Assembly (NCBI GenBank): GCA_015680905.1
Contig: CM027378.1
Coordinates: 39,033,001 to 39,097,000 of the forward strand
Direction: 5' to 3'
Source of the DNA: Coptis chinensis
Lineage: Eukaryota > Streptophyta > Magnoliopsida > Ranunculales > Ranunculaceae
Length of the DNA: 64,000 bases
Position numbers and translations under genes: made by a program. The notes under the pieces are model-generated. The model saw only the letters and a program-made list of their open reading frames with translations. It was not told the DNA's origin and ran no database searches. Below are positions 32,399 to 43,600 of this stretch, piece by piece (the stretch's first letter is position 1; each line of letters opens with the position of its first letter).

Positions 32399-33496
32399 AT
32401 GCATCGGATGACAGGCAAAGGGAGAAAAATGAAAGACTCCCTTGTTCAATTTGCTATAATGGGGGTAGGCAGATCTCCTTTTGCATTACGGGTGATGAGG
32501 AAGCCATATCCCTGTGGTTACAGACGACCGAAGTTCAGTGTCTTTAGTGGCAAGTCAGATCTGGTGGATTACGTATTCAGGTATCATGCCACTATGGGGA
32601 AATATGAGAGATATGACCATGTCATGTGTCAGGAGTTCAAAGCCTCCCTGTCTGGATCTACGCTCCAGTGGTACCACAGATTATTACCTGAGCGTCAGAT
32701 CAGGTCCTCAGAAGAACTATTTAGGACCTTCATAGACAGGTACTCATGCAACAAGCATCAGCCAAAACGGATCGATGCATTGTTCAACATCAAGAAAAAG
32801 GATGGAGAGGCATTGAGATCCTACATGCAACGGCTCATGGAAATTTCAATCCAAATAGAGTCTTGTGATGAACAGACTGCTATAATAGCTTTCAAACAAG
32901 GGTTGGATAAAAACAACGCCTTATTTAGATCTCTCTCCAAGAAACCACCCCGCGATTTAGAGGAACTCTTTGACAGGGTTGAAACTCATGCGGGGTGGGA
33001 CGAGGATGTCCTGAACAGACGTCAGGAAGTAAAAAAGACTAGTCGAACAGTTCCTAGGGTTCCTCGAGAAGGGAATGAAAATTCTTCCCCTCAAAAATCT
33101 AAGAGAGACCGTAATCGTGGTTGCCAAAGGGCTGAATCCCCATCAAAGGGACAAATGCCCAGAGGGCAATACCAAAATGTAGCCAGTAGTGCAGATGGAA
33201 AACCACAGAAGAAGCCACGTGTGGAGGGAGCTGAAGAAGCTCTTCCCTCAATGGACATAAACTTCGCCCCTCTAAACAAAATACCATATGAGGTTCTGGA
33301 CTCGATAAAAAATCAGAGTTACCTCAAATGGCCAGCTCCGCTAAAGCCAGGCTCCCTGGGTACTAGAGACCAAAGGACCTACTGGAAGTTCCATAAGAGT
33401 AAGGGTCACAACACTAGAGGCTGTAGGACCCTTAAAAATAAACTACAGGATCTGATTGAAAGGGGGTATTTGAAGCAGTTTGTGGCACACGAATAG
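32399..33496 (+). CDS. gag: Tat-type gag (element 1)
   Basis: 365 open codons; the gag region probably begins further upstream, near 31801. Landmarks: FSVFSGKSDLVDYVFRY, MCQEFKASLSGSTLQWYHRL, SSEELFRTFIDRYSCNKHQP, IKKKDGEALRSYMQRLMEIS and FKQGLDKNNALFRSLSKKPP, which follow the plant Retrotrans_gag pattern. A basic linker and FHKSKGHNTRGCRTLKNKLQ near residue 330-350 form the truncated knuckle region that in Tat elements leads to the protease. Forms the capsid in intact relatives. Treated as a fossil. Confidence 0.82.
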   Translation: MHRMTGKGRKMKDSLVQFAIMGVGRSPFALRVMRKPYPCGYRRPKFSVFSGKSDLVDYVFRYHATMGKYERYDHVMCQEFKASLSGSTLQWYHRLLPERQIRSSEELFRTFIDRYSCNKHQPKRIDALFNIKKKDGEALRSYMQRLMEISIQIESCDEQTAIIAFKQGLDKNNALFRSLSKKPPRDLEELFDRVETHAGWDEDVLNRRQEVKKTSRTVPRVPREGNENSSPQKSKRDRNRGCQRAESPSKGQMPRGQYQNVASSADGKPQKKPRVEGAEEALPSMDINFAPLNKIPYEVLDSIKNQSYLKWPAPLKPGSLGTRDQRTYWKFHKSKGHNTRGCRTLKNKLQDLIERGYLKQFVAHE

Positions 33497-33778
33497 GCGA
33501 ATGCAGTACAACCTATAGAGATCAGCACATCAGTTCAGGATCCCCCAGGTACTGGACCGCTCAATGGCCGACTCCAAATAAGTATGATTTTTGGAAAAGC
33601 AAGCAAACGAAGTGGACAGATCACTGAAAAGGGTGCGCAATATCAAATGCGCATCGCCAAGCAAATGAGGATCTTGAACAGTGAGCTGACTACAGGAGCT
33701 CAGGTTAACGCAATACCACATAAAGATCCGCTCATCCTCTTCACTGAGGCTCACTGTTATAGCATCTAGAGCCCCCAT

Positions 33779-34140
33779 GAGGATGCACTTGTTCTAACAC
33801 TTCCTTTTGGATATTATGATTTGCATCGCATATTAGTTGATTCAGGTAGCTCAGCAGATGTGCTATACTACGACGCAATCAAGAAGCTGTAGATTCCTGA
33901 TTCTGAAATGGTCGCCACCAACTCCAACCTATATGGATTCAGTGGGGACAAAGCTCTGACAGTTGGGGAGATCCAACTACCTGTAGCTACTGGTCCACTA
34001 ACTTTCATCATAAACTTTGTTGTGGTAAAAGCTAACACACCCTATCATATGATCTTGGGCAGGACCTGGCTGCACAAAATCCGAGCTGTTCCTAGCACCT
34101 ATCACCAATGTCAGAAGTTCCCGTATAACGGGACAATTTA
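33779..34140 (+). pseudogene. Tat-type aspartic protease (element 1)
   Basis: Contains ILVDSGSSADVLYYDAIK (active-site type DSGS) near 33832-33886, LYGFSGDKALTVGEIQLPV and ILGRTWLHKIRAVPSTYHQ, matching plant gypsy protease. Fossil. Confidence 0.8.
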
Positions 34141-34379
34141 GATGATCAGAGGGGATCAGGTGGCTGCCAAAGCATGCTACGCATTGGCAACGAAGCAGTC
34201 CCCACCCCCTTTTGAACCAATGGAGGTGGGGCGACACGCCAAATAGTAATTACAGTTGGATCCACCTCTCCCAGACCTGGTCCCACGAGAGAAGGAGGAT
34301 CCCCCATCACAGGAGCCGTTAGAGGAAGTGGAAATTGGAGGAGGTAGCTTGCCAAAAACCACTTTCATCGACACGTTGT

Positions 34380-34752
34380 TGAGTTCTGAAAAGCGCCAGG
34401 CTCTGATATAGTTCCTCCGAGAGGACAGAGGTGTGTTTGCTTGGTCATTCGAAGAAATGCCAGGAATTGACCTCCACATGGCATGCCACCAGCTCAATGT
34501 CCGCAGTGATGCAGTAGTAGTCAAGTAGAAACCAAGAAGGATAGGTGCTGACAGATCTAAAGCGGTAAAAGCTGAAGTTGAAAAACTAAAGCCATCTAAT
34601 TTTGTCAGGGAAATCAATTTCCCCACCTGGATTTCTAATATTGCCCCAGTAAGAAAGAAGAATGGGTCATGGAGAATCTGTATTGACTTCACGGATCTAA
34701 ACCGTGCATGCCCGAAAGACAGCTACCCTCTGCCACAAATTGATAAGTTGGT
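34380..34752 (+). pseudogene. Reverse transcriptase N-terminal part (element 1)
   Basis: FAWSFEEMPGID, HQLNV, FPTWISNIAPVRKKNGSWRI and FTDLNRACPKDSYPLPQID are the usual fingers-domain landmarks of gypsy RT. It ends at 34752 where the LTR of element 2 starts; candidate target word TTGGT at 34748-34752. Confidence 0.85.
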
Positions 34753-35183
34753 TGTAAGTACCCTCCGTTCTACACTACAGAGCACGTGTCCACATGGCAG
34801 GACGTCTTACTTAAGCTCGTCCCACAACATCAAATCGTATCAACGACCCAGCATCCAGGTCGTCACCAGCAACAGTTACAGCCATTCATGGAAAGATATC
34901 AACTACCACAATCTTGGAGCTCAATCAACGCCACAATCAAGGAAACATTAACTTTGTAATAGCACAGTAATGGCGAATCACCAAGATAGCACACAAGGTG
35001 GATATGCAATCCATAACGGTTCAAGCACACCTTTATAAATAGAGAGAGATGAACTACGTAAGGCTTGATTCAAGTTTACCCCGAGAAACTTGATACGTAG
35101 GAAACTCTTATCCCAAGAAGAGTGCAGCCACGTCCTATCCAACAAATCCTCAGGTCGTAGTCCCAAAATAACCAACATCTACA
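34753..35183 (+). repeat. 5' LTR of Tat-type element 2
   Basis: 431 bp, TGTAAGTACC...ATCTACA, with a TATAAATA box at 35034-35041. It is followed at 35184-35200 by TTGGCACCGTCTGCCGG, the primer-site form usual for Tat elements. Confidence 0.82.
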
Positions 35184-35268
35184 TTGGCACCGTCTGCCGG
35201 TTCGTTTCCTTAAGAAAAGAACAACCACTATTTTCTCAAGCCCACGAAGCTGGTCAGAAAAACCACAA

Positions 35269-36155
35269 TGGAGCCCAACCTACAAGCATTGGCAGACCAA
35301 ATGAAGACACTCCAAGAAGCTTTCGTCACTTTGCAACAAGAAAACCAGACAATGTGAGAGCAGGCTAACTCCAACGCCAACAATAGCACCACAGAAGCCG
35401 GGGAGCACAACACTGTTGCAGCCCTAACCAACACCACCAATCAACATTTAGAAGACTTCGCACAAAAACTAGAGAAGTCAAGCGTAAGAGCCAGCGCGAT
35501 CCAGATTGCTCAAAAGATGCTAGAGACGTACAAAGCATCACCATTCATCCAAGATATCCGAGACAAACAACCTCCTTCAGAGTTCATCCAACTAAAGTTC
35601 CCGTTGTACGATGGTACCTCCTGCCCAGGCTAGCACGTAGCTCGCTTCAGCCAAATCCTAGCACTCTACAACCATCCTAACTACGACTACCTAAAGTGCA
35701 AGCTTTTTTTAGCCAGTTTAAAGGACGGAGCAATAGACTAGTTTTACACACTCCCTCCAAATTCGATCAACAACTTCGACAGCCTTGCTGAGATGTTCGT
35801 AGCAGAGTTCGTCCATAACAGAAAGAAGTGTGTCGACCTGGACTCCTTGTTTCAGCTCAAGCAAGCTCATGGCGAAATGATCTGAGCCTTCCTAGGACAT
35901 TTTAAGAAGGACCTCCTCTTGCTGGAGTTAGGACTCAGCGACGGTTTTGCAATTTCTGCATTCACAAACGCCCGCTTGGACAACTCTGACCTAGCAGGGT
36001 CCCTCATCCGTAACAAGCCAGACACCTCAGCCGACCTGTATCACAAGGTCGACAAATACATCAAGTACGAAGAGTGGATGGCCAAGCGCAAAGGCAAAGA
36101 GGTCCTAGCAGTTAGCAACGATCCAGACCCCAAGGAAAGCAAGCAATATTCAAGC

Positions 36156-36187
<32 letters not shown>

Positions 36188-36700
36188 GAGATCCAATGCC
36201 AACAAACCCTCATACACAAAGAGGGAATTCTCCAACTTCTCCAGGACGTTAAGTCAAATCCTGAAGAAAATATATACAGTACCATACTTCAAACCAAACA
36301 TCAACAAGGTGATAGCCATACCAGAGCGTCCATACTGCCATTTCCACAAACTTCACCACCACGATACCAATGATTGTTGGAGCCTCAAGCACTACCTCCA
36401 AGACCTAGTGGAGGAAGGCAAATTAAAAGAGTTCTTGCCAAAAAGCGACCTGAGGCACAAGCTCGATGCCAAACGCCACAGAAGCAAGAGCCGTAGCAAT
36501 GAACGACTTGCCAACAACAGAAACAGAAGTAGGAGCAGATCAACTCGACGATCTAAGTCTCTAGGTCGGTCAAGGCATAACAAGAGACAACACTCCTCCA
36601 ACCAAGATGAGGACAAAGTAATCAACATGATTACAGATAGCTCAAACGATGAAACCTCATGTCGGGAGAAGTGCAGAAGAGTGGGAGCAATCCAAGAAAT
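35269..36700 (+). pseudogene. gag: Tat-type gag (element 2)
   Basis: Begins MEPNLQALADQMKTLQEAFV (likely coiled coil), then EFIQLKFPLYDGTS, YNHPNYDYLKCKLFLASLKD, FVHNRKKCVDLDSLFQLKQA and GLSDGFAISAFTNARL. It includes an Asn-only run encoded by a CAA/AAC microsatellite at 36159-36186, the short knuckle YCHFHKLHHHDTNDCWSLKH near 36331-36390, and an Arg/Ser-rich basic stretch at 36460-36600. Typical of Tat gag with a nucleic-acid-binding basic end. Fossil. Confidence 0.8.
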
Positions 36701-36759
36701 CTACCACCTCTCACACAAAGCCGAGATGATCAAACCCACTGACCCTAAGAGGACAACAA

Positions 36760-37124
36760 TAATTTCATTCACAGGAGAGGATCTAGACAAAGTGTGCCTA
36801 CCTCACAATGATGCCTTGGTAGTGAATGTCAAAATCAACGGTTGGATAGTCAAAAGAGTCCTCATCGACCCAGGGAGCTCATACGATATACTGTTTTATC
36901 AAACATACAAGGGCATGCACCTACCGGACTCGGTGATGATAGAGTCCAATGCACCGCTCTATGGGTTCAACGGAGATTGTAGAAATGCCATCGGAGACGT
37001 TATCCTACCAGTCTCCATTAGCGAAAAAGAGGACATGGTCAAAACGTCAACACGTTTCAGTGTGATCGATGTCAGGTCATCCTACACTGCCATTCTAAGA
37101 CGTCATTGGATTCACAAAATCTAA
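36760..37124 (+). pseudogene. Tat-type aspartic protease (element 2)
   Basis: FTGEDLDKVCLPHNDALVVN, VLIDPGSSYDILFYQTYKGM (active-site region), APLYGFNGDC and DVRSSYTAIL follow the plant gypsy protease pattern; it shares an open frame with the end of gag. Fossil. Confidence 0.8.
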
Positions 37125-37373
37125 GCAATTCCATCAACCCTACACCAGGTCCTACGATATTCCGGTCCCAGAGACGTCATGGGGCTCAGAAGCAACCAAC
37201 TGGAAGCTCACCAATGCAATTAGGTCAGCACAACGACCTTACCCAAGCCTCAGGTCATTGAAGCCAAAGACGTCCCAAAGAGGCAAGATCCTCAAACATC
37301 TAGCCCTCCAGCAACGGCATCAGAAAAGCTTAAAGTAAAACAAGCTCAAATAGAACCAGGAGAAAAAGTCAAT

Positions 37374-38250
37374 TTGGGCACAACTGATGACCCAAATTTT
37401 GTTTATGTAGGGGCTGACTTAGACCCCAAGCTCAAGGAGCAGCTTGTCAAATTTCTATCTCTCAATAAAGATGTTTTTGCTTGGTCGTATATCGATATGC
37501 TAGGAATCAACCCTCAGGTCGCTTGCCACAAGTTAAATGTAGATCCAACCGTCAAGCCTATCAAACAACGACCTAGGAAACTAGCACTCAAGTTTCAAAA
37601 AGCCATCAATGAAGAGATAGAAAAGCTCAAAAATGTTGGATTCATCAGAGAAGTCGAGTACCCAACCTGGCTTGCCAACATAGTAGCTGTTCTAAAGAAG
37701 AATGGTCAGGTATGACTCTGCATAGATTTCACCAACGTCAACAAGCACTACCCAAAAGATAGCTTCCCCCTACCAAGAATCGACATACTGGTAGACCAAA
37801 CTTGCGGCCATGAGCTTTTGTCATTCATGGATGCATACAGTGGGTGCAACCAAATACCACTTGCAGAAGAAGATCAGGAAAAGACATAATTTATAACCGA
37901 GCAAGGTACGTTCTGCTACAACGTCCTACCTTTCGACTTGAAGAACGCAGGAGCGACATACCAAAGACTGGTCACCAAAATATTCAAAGACTTGCTAGGA
38001 GACACAATGGAGGTCTACATAGACGACATGGTGGTCAAAAGCGAAAAGGCAGGTGATCACATCTCCCACCTACAAGAGGCCTTTGAACGACTTCGCCAAA
38101 ACTAGATGAAGCTCAACCCAGCCAAATGCGTACTTGGAGTAGCCTCAAGAAAATTCTTAGGTTACCTCGTCTCACAAAGACGCATTGAAGCAAACCCAAA
38201 ACAGATACGAGCTCTCCTTGAAATGCCAGAACCAACGACAAAGCAACAAA
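37374..38250 (+). pseudogene. Tat-type reverse transcriptase (element 2)
   Basis: FAWSYIDMLGINPQVACHKL, PIKQRPRKLALKF, FIREVEYPTWLANIVAVLKK, FMDAYSGCNQIPL and the catalytic YIDD at 38016-38027 (YIDDMVVKS), then NPAKCVLGV and KFLGYLVSQRRIEANP. All are classical gypsy RT blocks in order. Fossil. Confidence 0.9.
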
Positions 38251-39162
38251 TCCACAAGTTATCTGGCATGGTTTCAGCCCTCAACAGGTTCATCTCAAGA
38301 GCATCTGACAAATGCAGACCATTCCTACAAATACTCAAAAAGGGAGCAGCATTCACTTGGACAGACGAGTGCCATAAAGCCTTCACCGACCTGAAAGCTT
38401 ATTTATCAGCTCCACCCATTCTGTCCAAACCAGAAGAACGAGAAACACTAGGACTGTACCTTGCAACTACCGACTTCGCAATCAGCTCAGTTCTCTTTCA
38501 CGAGCATGATGGAATCGAAAAGTCGGTCTACTTCACCAGCAAGACGTTGGCAGATGCAAAAAAGCACTACTTTTCGATGGAGAAACAATGCTTTCTTTAC
38601 TCTACTCAGCTCGGAAGTTCCGACCTTACTTCCAATCACACAACATGAAGGTCATCACTGATGTACCCATCAAACAGGTATTGAGTTCTAACAACAAAAC
38701 AGCCCGTATGGCCAAATGGGTTGAAGAACTCGGAGAACATCACATCGAGTTCGTTCCCAGAACGTCTCGCAAAGGCCAGGTCGTTGTTGATTTCTTGGTA
38801 GATTTCCCCGTCGAAGACATCAACTGGGAACCCGAGCTAATCACTTCACTCTATCAACAAGCCACCCCAGACACATGGCACCTCCACGTAGATGGCGTAT
38901 GCAATAGTAGTGGCAGTGGACTGGAGGCTGTATTAACTTCACCAGAGGGAGCCCAGCTACAAAAATCAATCAAAATTGATTTCGCAACATCCAACAATGA
39001 AGCAGAATACGAAGCATTGATCACAGGCCTCTGAATGACACAACAACTACAAGTCTCAAAGCTTAAAGCTTACAATAATTCCCAGCTAATCGTTAAGCTG
39101 ATCACCAAAGAATATGTCACGAATGGAGCAAACTTGGCAAAGTATGCTCAGGACGTTTACGA
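38251..39162 (+). pseudogene. Tandem RNase H domains (element 2)
   Basis: First domain: LSGMVSALNRFISRASDKC, FTWTDECHKAFTDLK, LYLATTDFAISSVLF, VYFTSKTL. Second domain: WHLHVDGVCNSSGSGLEAVL with SNNEAEYEALITGL, resembling the additional (archaeal-type) RNase H of the Tat/Ogre lineage. Element C sits at the right edge. Fossil. Confidence 0.82.
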
Positions 39163-39167
39163 CATAA

Positions 39168-40649
39168 TGATAAACGTAAAATGATTAGTTTTACCTACAA
39201 ATAAGCGACGAAACTCAAATGCAAGTAAAACTAAAACTAAACTTGTGTCTCTACTTATCAAAGTTTTCTACTCTCGATTTAATCGAAATAGAGTTGGAGA
39301 AAAAGATTCATTCCACTCCTAGTTCTTTAGAATTTGTGTTTCCTAAGATTATCAATCTATCCAAAGTTAATGAGAGTTTTACGAAATTTATACTACGATG
39401 TGGATTACACTAACAAGATATGATAATTCGACTACGGAATACTAAACTTGACTATATGATAAGGAATTAGGGGGGATTGATTCCACCTTAACTCGACTTA
39501 ATTTACTAACAAAGAATTGTCATAATCCGAATTGAACTACTTTCGCAAAACAATTGGTTCTTCCTAATCCCTAGTTGTTCATGGTAATCTCTACGTACTA
39601 ACATCTAGCATGTGAAATAATCAAACCCATTCTCATGGAAAACTAATTGTTTTCCAGAATGGAATGGAAATTACGACTATTCTACGCTAATCGAAATCAA
39701 ATTTTCATCAAGGCTTCTTCAAACCCCTCTAATGGAGGTTTAGCCTATAGTCATTAAACTATCATTTCTCATCAAATTTAAGCAAGACATGATATAAAGA
39801 TTCTAAATTTGCTTATTTTAATTCAAATGGAAATCTAATCATGCAAGAATCAATTTAACTAGTAATGACAAATAACTAAATCTATGAATTGAAACTAAAT
39901 AATTAATAGAAAATGAAACTAGATTATGAAGAACTAACTAACTTTATTAATCTAATAAATAAATAACAATGATTCAATAACTAAATTTAAAACAAGGTAA
40001 AATGAAAACTAATTAATTTAAAATCTAAATCTAGATCTAAACTATTCTCTAAAGGCTACTTTCTACCTCAGGCTAATGAATGCTTAAGAGTTAAGTCTTG
40101 TGTGTTCAAATAGACGAGACCAGATCCATATTTTCGTGCATGGGCTGAGGAGCCATGTTTTGGGCCGGAAAATCGAGCCCAAAACCAAATTTCTTCAGTC
40201 CAGAGAGGCCTTTTCAGTTGGATTTTGCTTCAATAGACTTTTCGTCCACTTCTGCTCCTCTGATTGGGTCAAGGTGTAGACCATTGGAAAGATCTTTCCA
40301 AGCCGGTCATTTTCACATAAGGTCGGCCCAATTCCGAGGTCTGAACCCAAAGATACATTCTTCGGAAGTTCTGTTGACTTTTGTGTACTGTTTCTACCCG
40401 CGTTGACTTTGACTTTTCAGCTTTGACCGGGCTTTACAAAAGCTTTTTCTCCTTTAATCATAGAACTTCTTAGCAACCAACCCTTGCTCCTTTATCTTGC
40501 CAAAGTGACATATTTCTACACATAATTGACTTCAATGCCTGAAATACATAAAAACACGTAATTAGCAGTAACTCTTATTTATTACTCGCATAATTGGTCT
40601 AAAAATATTATTGTTAAGGGGTTAAAACTACAGTTTTGAGCTCTTATCA
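39168..40649 (-). repeat. 3' LTR of element C
   Basis: 1482 bp, plus-strand ends TGATAAACG and CTCTTATCA. Flanked on the left by the target duplication CATAA (39163-39167) and on the right by the polypurine tract. Confidence 0.95.
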
Positions 40650-40651
40650 AA

Positions 40652-40663
40652 CCACCCCCAAAT
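40652..40663 (-). other. Polypurine tract at the 3' LTR (element C)
   Basis: Minus strand ATTTGGGGGTGG two bases before the LTR start. This is the expected plus-strand primer for the family and the reference for the internal look-alikes. Confidence 0.85.
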
Positions 40664-40744
40664 AGCATTTTGCTTTTCCTCAAGCAAATATGAGAAATTA
40701 TAATAAGTGACCAAAAATAGAGTTCTAAGTACTCTCGTTTCACC

Positions 40745-40805
40745 GAGTGCGATTGCATTGACCATATGCAACAAGGCCTTAAACCACTAGGAATTCCCTA
40801 GTGGA
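40745..40805 (-). promoter_or_regulatory. Near-invariant 61-bp block (copy in C)
   Basis: Identical to the blocks at 10956-11016 and 30866-30926; includes the CCACTAGG/CCTAGTGG stem-loop. Confidence 0.6.
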
Positions 40806-42223
40806 CGAGTTATAGCCTCGTGAGAGTTTTCTAGTGAAGGTACTCACAAACTTCATCTATACTACGACTAAGAAATAAAACTATTGTTTCCTTATTTATG
40901 CTCCCAATTATCTATATATCTCACTAGCAATGAATAAAGAATAATCAAGTCGAAACCTAAGCTAATATATGCATAATAATCAATCATCGACGAATAAACA
41001 TATCAATGAGTAATACTATGGAATGCACTAGCAGGTCCGTTTCTGAAAACTCGGAATAGCGTCCTTAAGTAGGTCCTCATATAAATGTCAAGACAAAAAC
41101 CACTCTGATTTTCCCGCTCAAGTTTCGCTACTCCAGTATGCAGTGAGCACACTTTACCTTACAATCTCAATGACACACAAGGAAGCCGGAGTCAATCAAA
41201 CACATCTGCCACTTACTATCACACTAACCTATTCCTAATTGAGCTAGAGGTCTTTATTAGGTGTTGCGGCGATTATGAGATGGTTTAAGAAGGAAGGAAA
41301 TGGATATTCAAAAAGGACAAGTCTGAGATAATAGAGTCTTCATATTATGTAACTAGAGAAAACCTTGCTCTTTACTTTTGCTTCTACACTTTGTTTCCAT
41401 CCTTAGCCATATATTTTTTTTTCTTTGACTTTTGACTCCTTTGATTCTATTTTTGGAGTTCTAACTCTTTATTTTCTTTTATTTATTTATATAAATATAT
41501 TTTTTTTATATTTGGATGGAAACTTTCTTTTCTTATTTGAAGTGACTAACAAATCTTGATTTCAAAGGTCTTTCTCTTTTCTATTCTTCATCTCTATTCT
41601 CAGACTCATTCAAAGAATGGGTAGGTTGATTTTTATTTTTATTTTGTTTTGTAAAAAGTTAAAGGATTTGCGGTTTATGAAAGGCTAAAGAAAGGCTCAG
41701 AGGGGCGACTAGCGGAAAATAATTTCATAAAGTTTGAATTTCTGGCTATATCGATCCAAAGAGGGCCTAAATTCTCGCTTAGGATATGGTATAGTGATCA
41801 AGCAAGTGGACGTGTAATTTCTCTATCCGGATTTTACTTCTCCCTTGTGTCATTTCTCAAATGTTTCACTCATATAAGGCTTTAGGCTATATTCTCACAG
41901 GATTTGTAGAATAAGTACTCTAGCCTAGATTTCGGAAACTTACTGCCAACAATCATAAATACTCATATAATATATTTATAGATAGATGCAAATATTATTA
42001 CCTACATATTAACCTAAGTTTCTAAAAACTATTCTAATGCAAAAGCTACGTGTGACTTCTAGATTATTAATAGCATAGAAAAAGAAAACAATACCAATAT
42101 TCCTAAGTGTATAGCATAACTTTTTATTTATATTTTTGAAATTTTTGAAATTTTACTAGAAAACAAGTGCATATTATACATATCTATATCCTAACAGATG
42201 CTTTAATTACACGTGTTTCTATG

Positions 42224-42235
42224 CCACCCCCAAAC
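42224..42235 (-). other. Internal polypurine-like motif (C, after second extra ORF)
   Basis: Exact GTTTGGGGGTGG on the minus strand, about 250 bp past the end of the second extra ORF. Two equivalents stand in element D (62353-62364 and 62511-62522). Confidence 0.75.
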
Positions 42236-42486
42236 AAGAAGCATGTTTTGTCCTCAAAGTATTTAAATAAAAAGGATAGGAAAATACCATGGAAACGCGT
42301 GAAATTCTGGAACATCTGCAAAACAAGGTTAGAACATACTAATTTAGAAAATAAAAACTGACGCAACTCTATAGGAGTTCCACCTGTTATGGGGTTAACT
42401 AGAATTAAATTGCTTAGGACATAAGCAGACACTAACTAAAACTAAAAACTTACCTTCACTCCCGTTTAAACGTCATCCTCCTTATC

Positions 42487-43440
42487 CTATTCAATAAAGA
42501 AATGAGGTTCCTTCACATCCTGCCACACCATGATGATTTTCCAGGCTTCACACCACTTATCATCTACTATAGCTAACCTGTCAAGCGCCACTTGGTTGGA
42601 TGGGGTGTAAGGTGCAACCTGATAAGGTTGTATCCTCCACCTTTGCCAAGTCATTGCATGGAACAATCGAATAATACAATTGGTGGGTCTCACAATGTCG
42701 ACCCCAACCCAATCCGTGAAGCGGGCACAAAAAACAGGGAAGAAACATAGCATAATATTGCAAATTAAAACAGGCATAAGAAGGTACTTATGCCTCTTGT
42801 TATGGGCTCGGGCTAAACTAGACATTAGGGTCTGGGGAATATCATAGAGTGTACTTCCCCCAGCTAAAGCAAGGAAAATATCACAAGTTTCGTCATTCAT
42901 AGAAGGATAACGCCATTCCCCTCTAATGTTTAGCATGATCCAAAACATAACAGTGCCCACGTTCATAGACAAGCTACCAAGGGCGATGTTATAATCCCCT
43001 TGGTCCTCTATCCTAAAGATTTCTCCCCCGTAATGCTCATGCAAATACTCATAGTTATACATGTACATATTATCTACCAAATAGGCCCATGAGTCTTGTA
43101 CTTCAGTGGGCATAGCAAGTCCAAGAACAAAGGCTAGCAAGAACTTGGAAATTTTCATCGGTTCATCCCCGATGGTGATGGAGAACACTTGTTCTCAATC
43201 TGGTCTATCAAAGAACTTACAATTATCATAAAAATAAGGTGTAAGTGCGGGAGAATAAAGTTCATCAGGTCTTAACATTAGCGGTTCCAAGCCTACGTAT
43301 ATGATAACCTCGCGAAACCAAGCACCATAAACATCACTTTGGAATAAGTCTTCAAAAGACTATTCCAGTATGATACGAGGGGATGTCATCACAACACTAC
43401 TCTCCAGAACAGCTGCAACTGATCCTGGAACAACCCACAA
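42487..43440 (-). pseudogene. Second extra ORF of element C (PF20167-like)
   Basis: Homologue of 12849-13637. The visible frame has MKISKFLLAFVLGLAMPTEV, NMYMYNYEYLHEHYGGEIFR, LGSLSMNVGTVMFWIMLNIR, ETCDIFLALAGGSTLYDIPQ and KYLLMPVLICNIMLCFFPVF, ending VRPTNCIIRLFHAMTWQRW. Conservation between B and C at the protein level is stronger than in their spacers, which hints at past selection. Preceded by the GC-rich leader at 43455-43600. Fossil. Confidence 0.52.
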
Positions 43441-43454
43441 AAAATTGGATTTTT

Positions 43455-43600
43455 TTTTTGTGCCCACGGGGGTCAGGGCGAGGGGTGCGCTCAACCTAAG
43501 CCTTGTATGGGCGCGGGTCACGTTCAGAAGCAATTGGACTTATAGTGTTTTGGGCGCGGGTGGCGCTCCACTGAGGAGCAGGAGCGCTCCGAGCAGGTTA
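43455..43600 (-). other. GC-rich leader upstream of second extra ORF (C)
   Basis: A 22-bp word at 43549-43570 (TTTGGGCGCGGGTGG then CGCTCCA on the plus strand) recurs with one or two changes at 48379-48400 and 48454-48475, the leader of gag in the same element. CTTGTATGGGCGCGGGTCA (43502-43520) likewise resembles 48323 onward. Confidence 0.75.

Larger units (their letters stand above)
31034..34752 (+). mobile_element. Tat-type Ty3/Gypsy element 1 (5' half)
   Basis: Plus strand: LTR (31034-31716), primer-like site, gag, protease and the start of reverse transcriptase, where a second Tat-type element begins at 34753. The left flank CATCT lies within the older Athila-like fragment. The remaining 3' half is not seen in the window. 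Broken fossil. Confidence 0.82.
40664..42486 (-). other. 3' noncoding region of element C
   Basis: 1.8 kb without a sense ORF, strongly similar to 10870-12848 (B) and the reverse of 62640-64000 (D). Contains the 61-bp block at 40745-40805 and an exact internal polypurine-like motif at 42224-42235. Confidence 0.7.

Noticed and set aside
36041-36235. Leu-rich frame opposite the Tat gag
   Set aside because: It is the antisense of the CAA/AAC microsatellite that encodes an Asn run in gag.
42487-43188. Envelope-like protein
   Set aside because: Athila elements can carry env-like ORFs, but this frame lacks a signal peptide and a clear transmembrane anchor; its motifs fit the plant transposon-protein family better.
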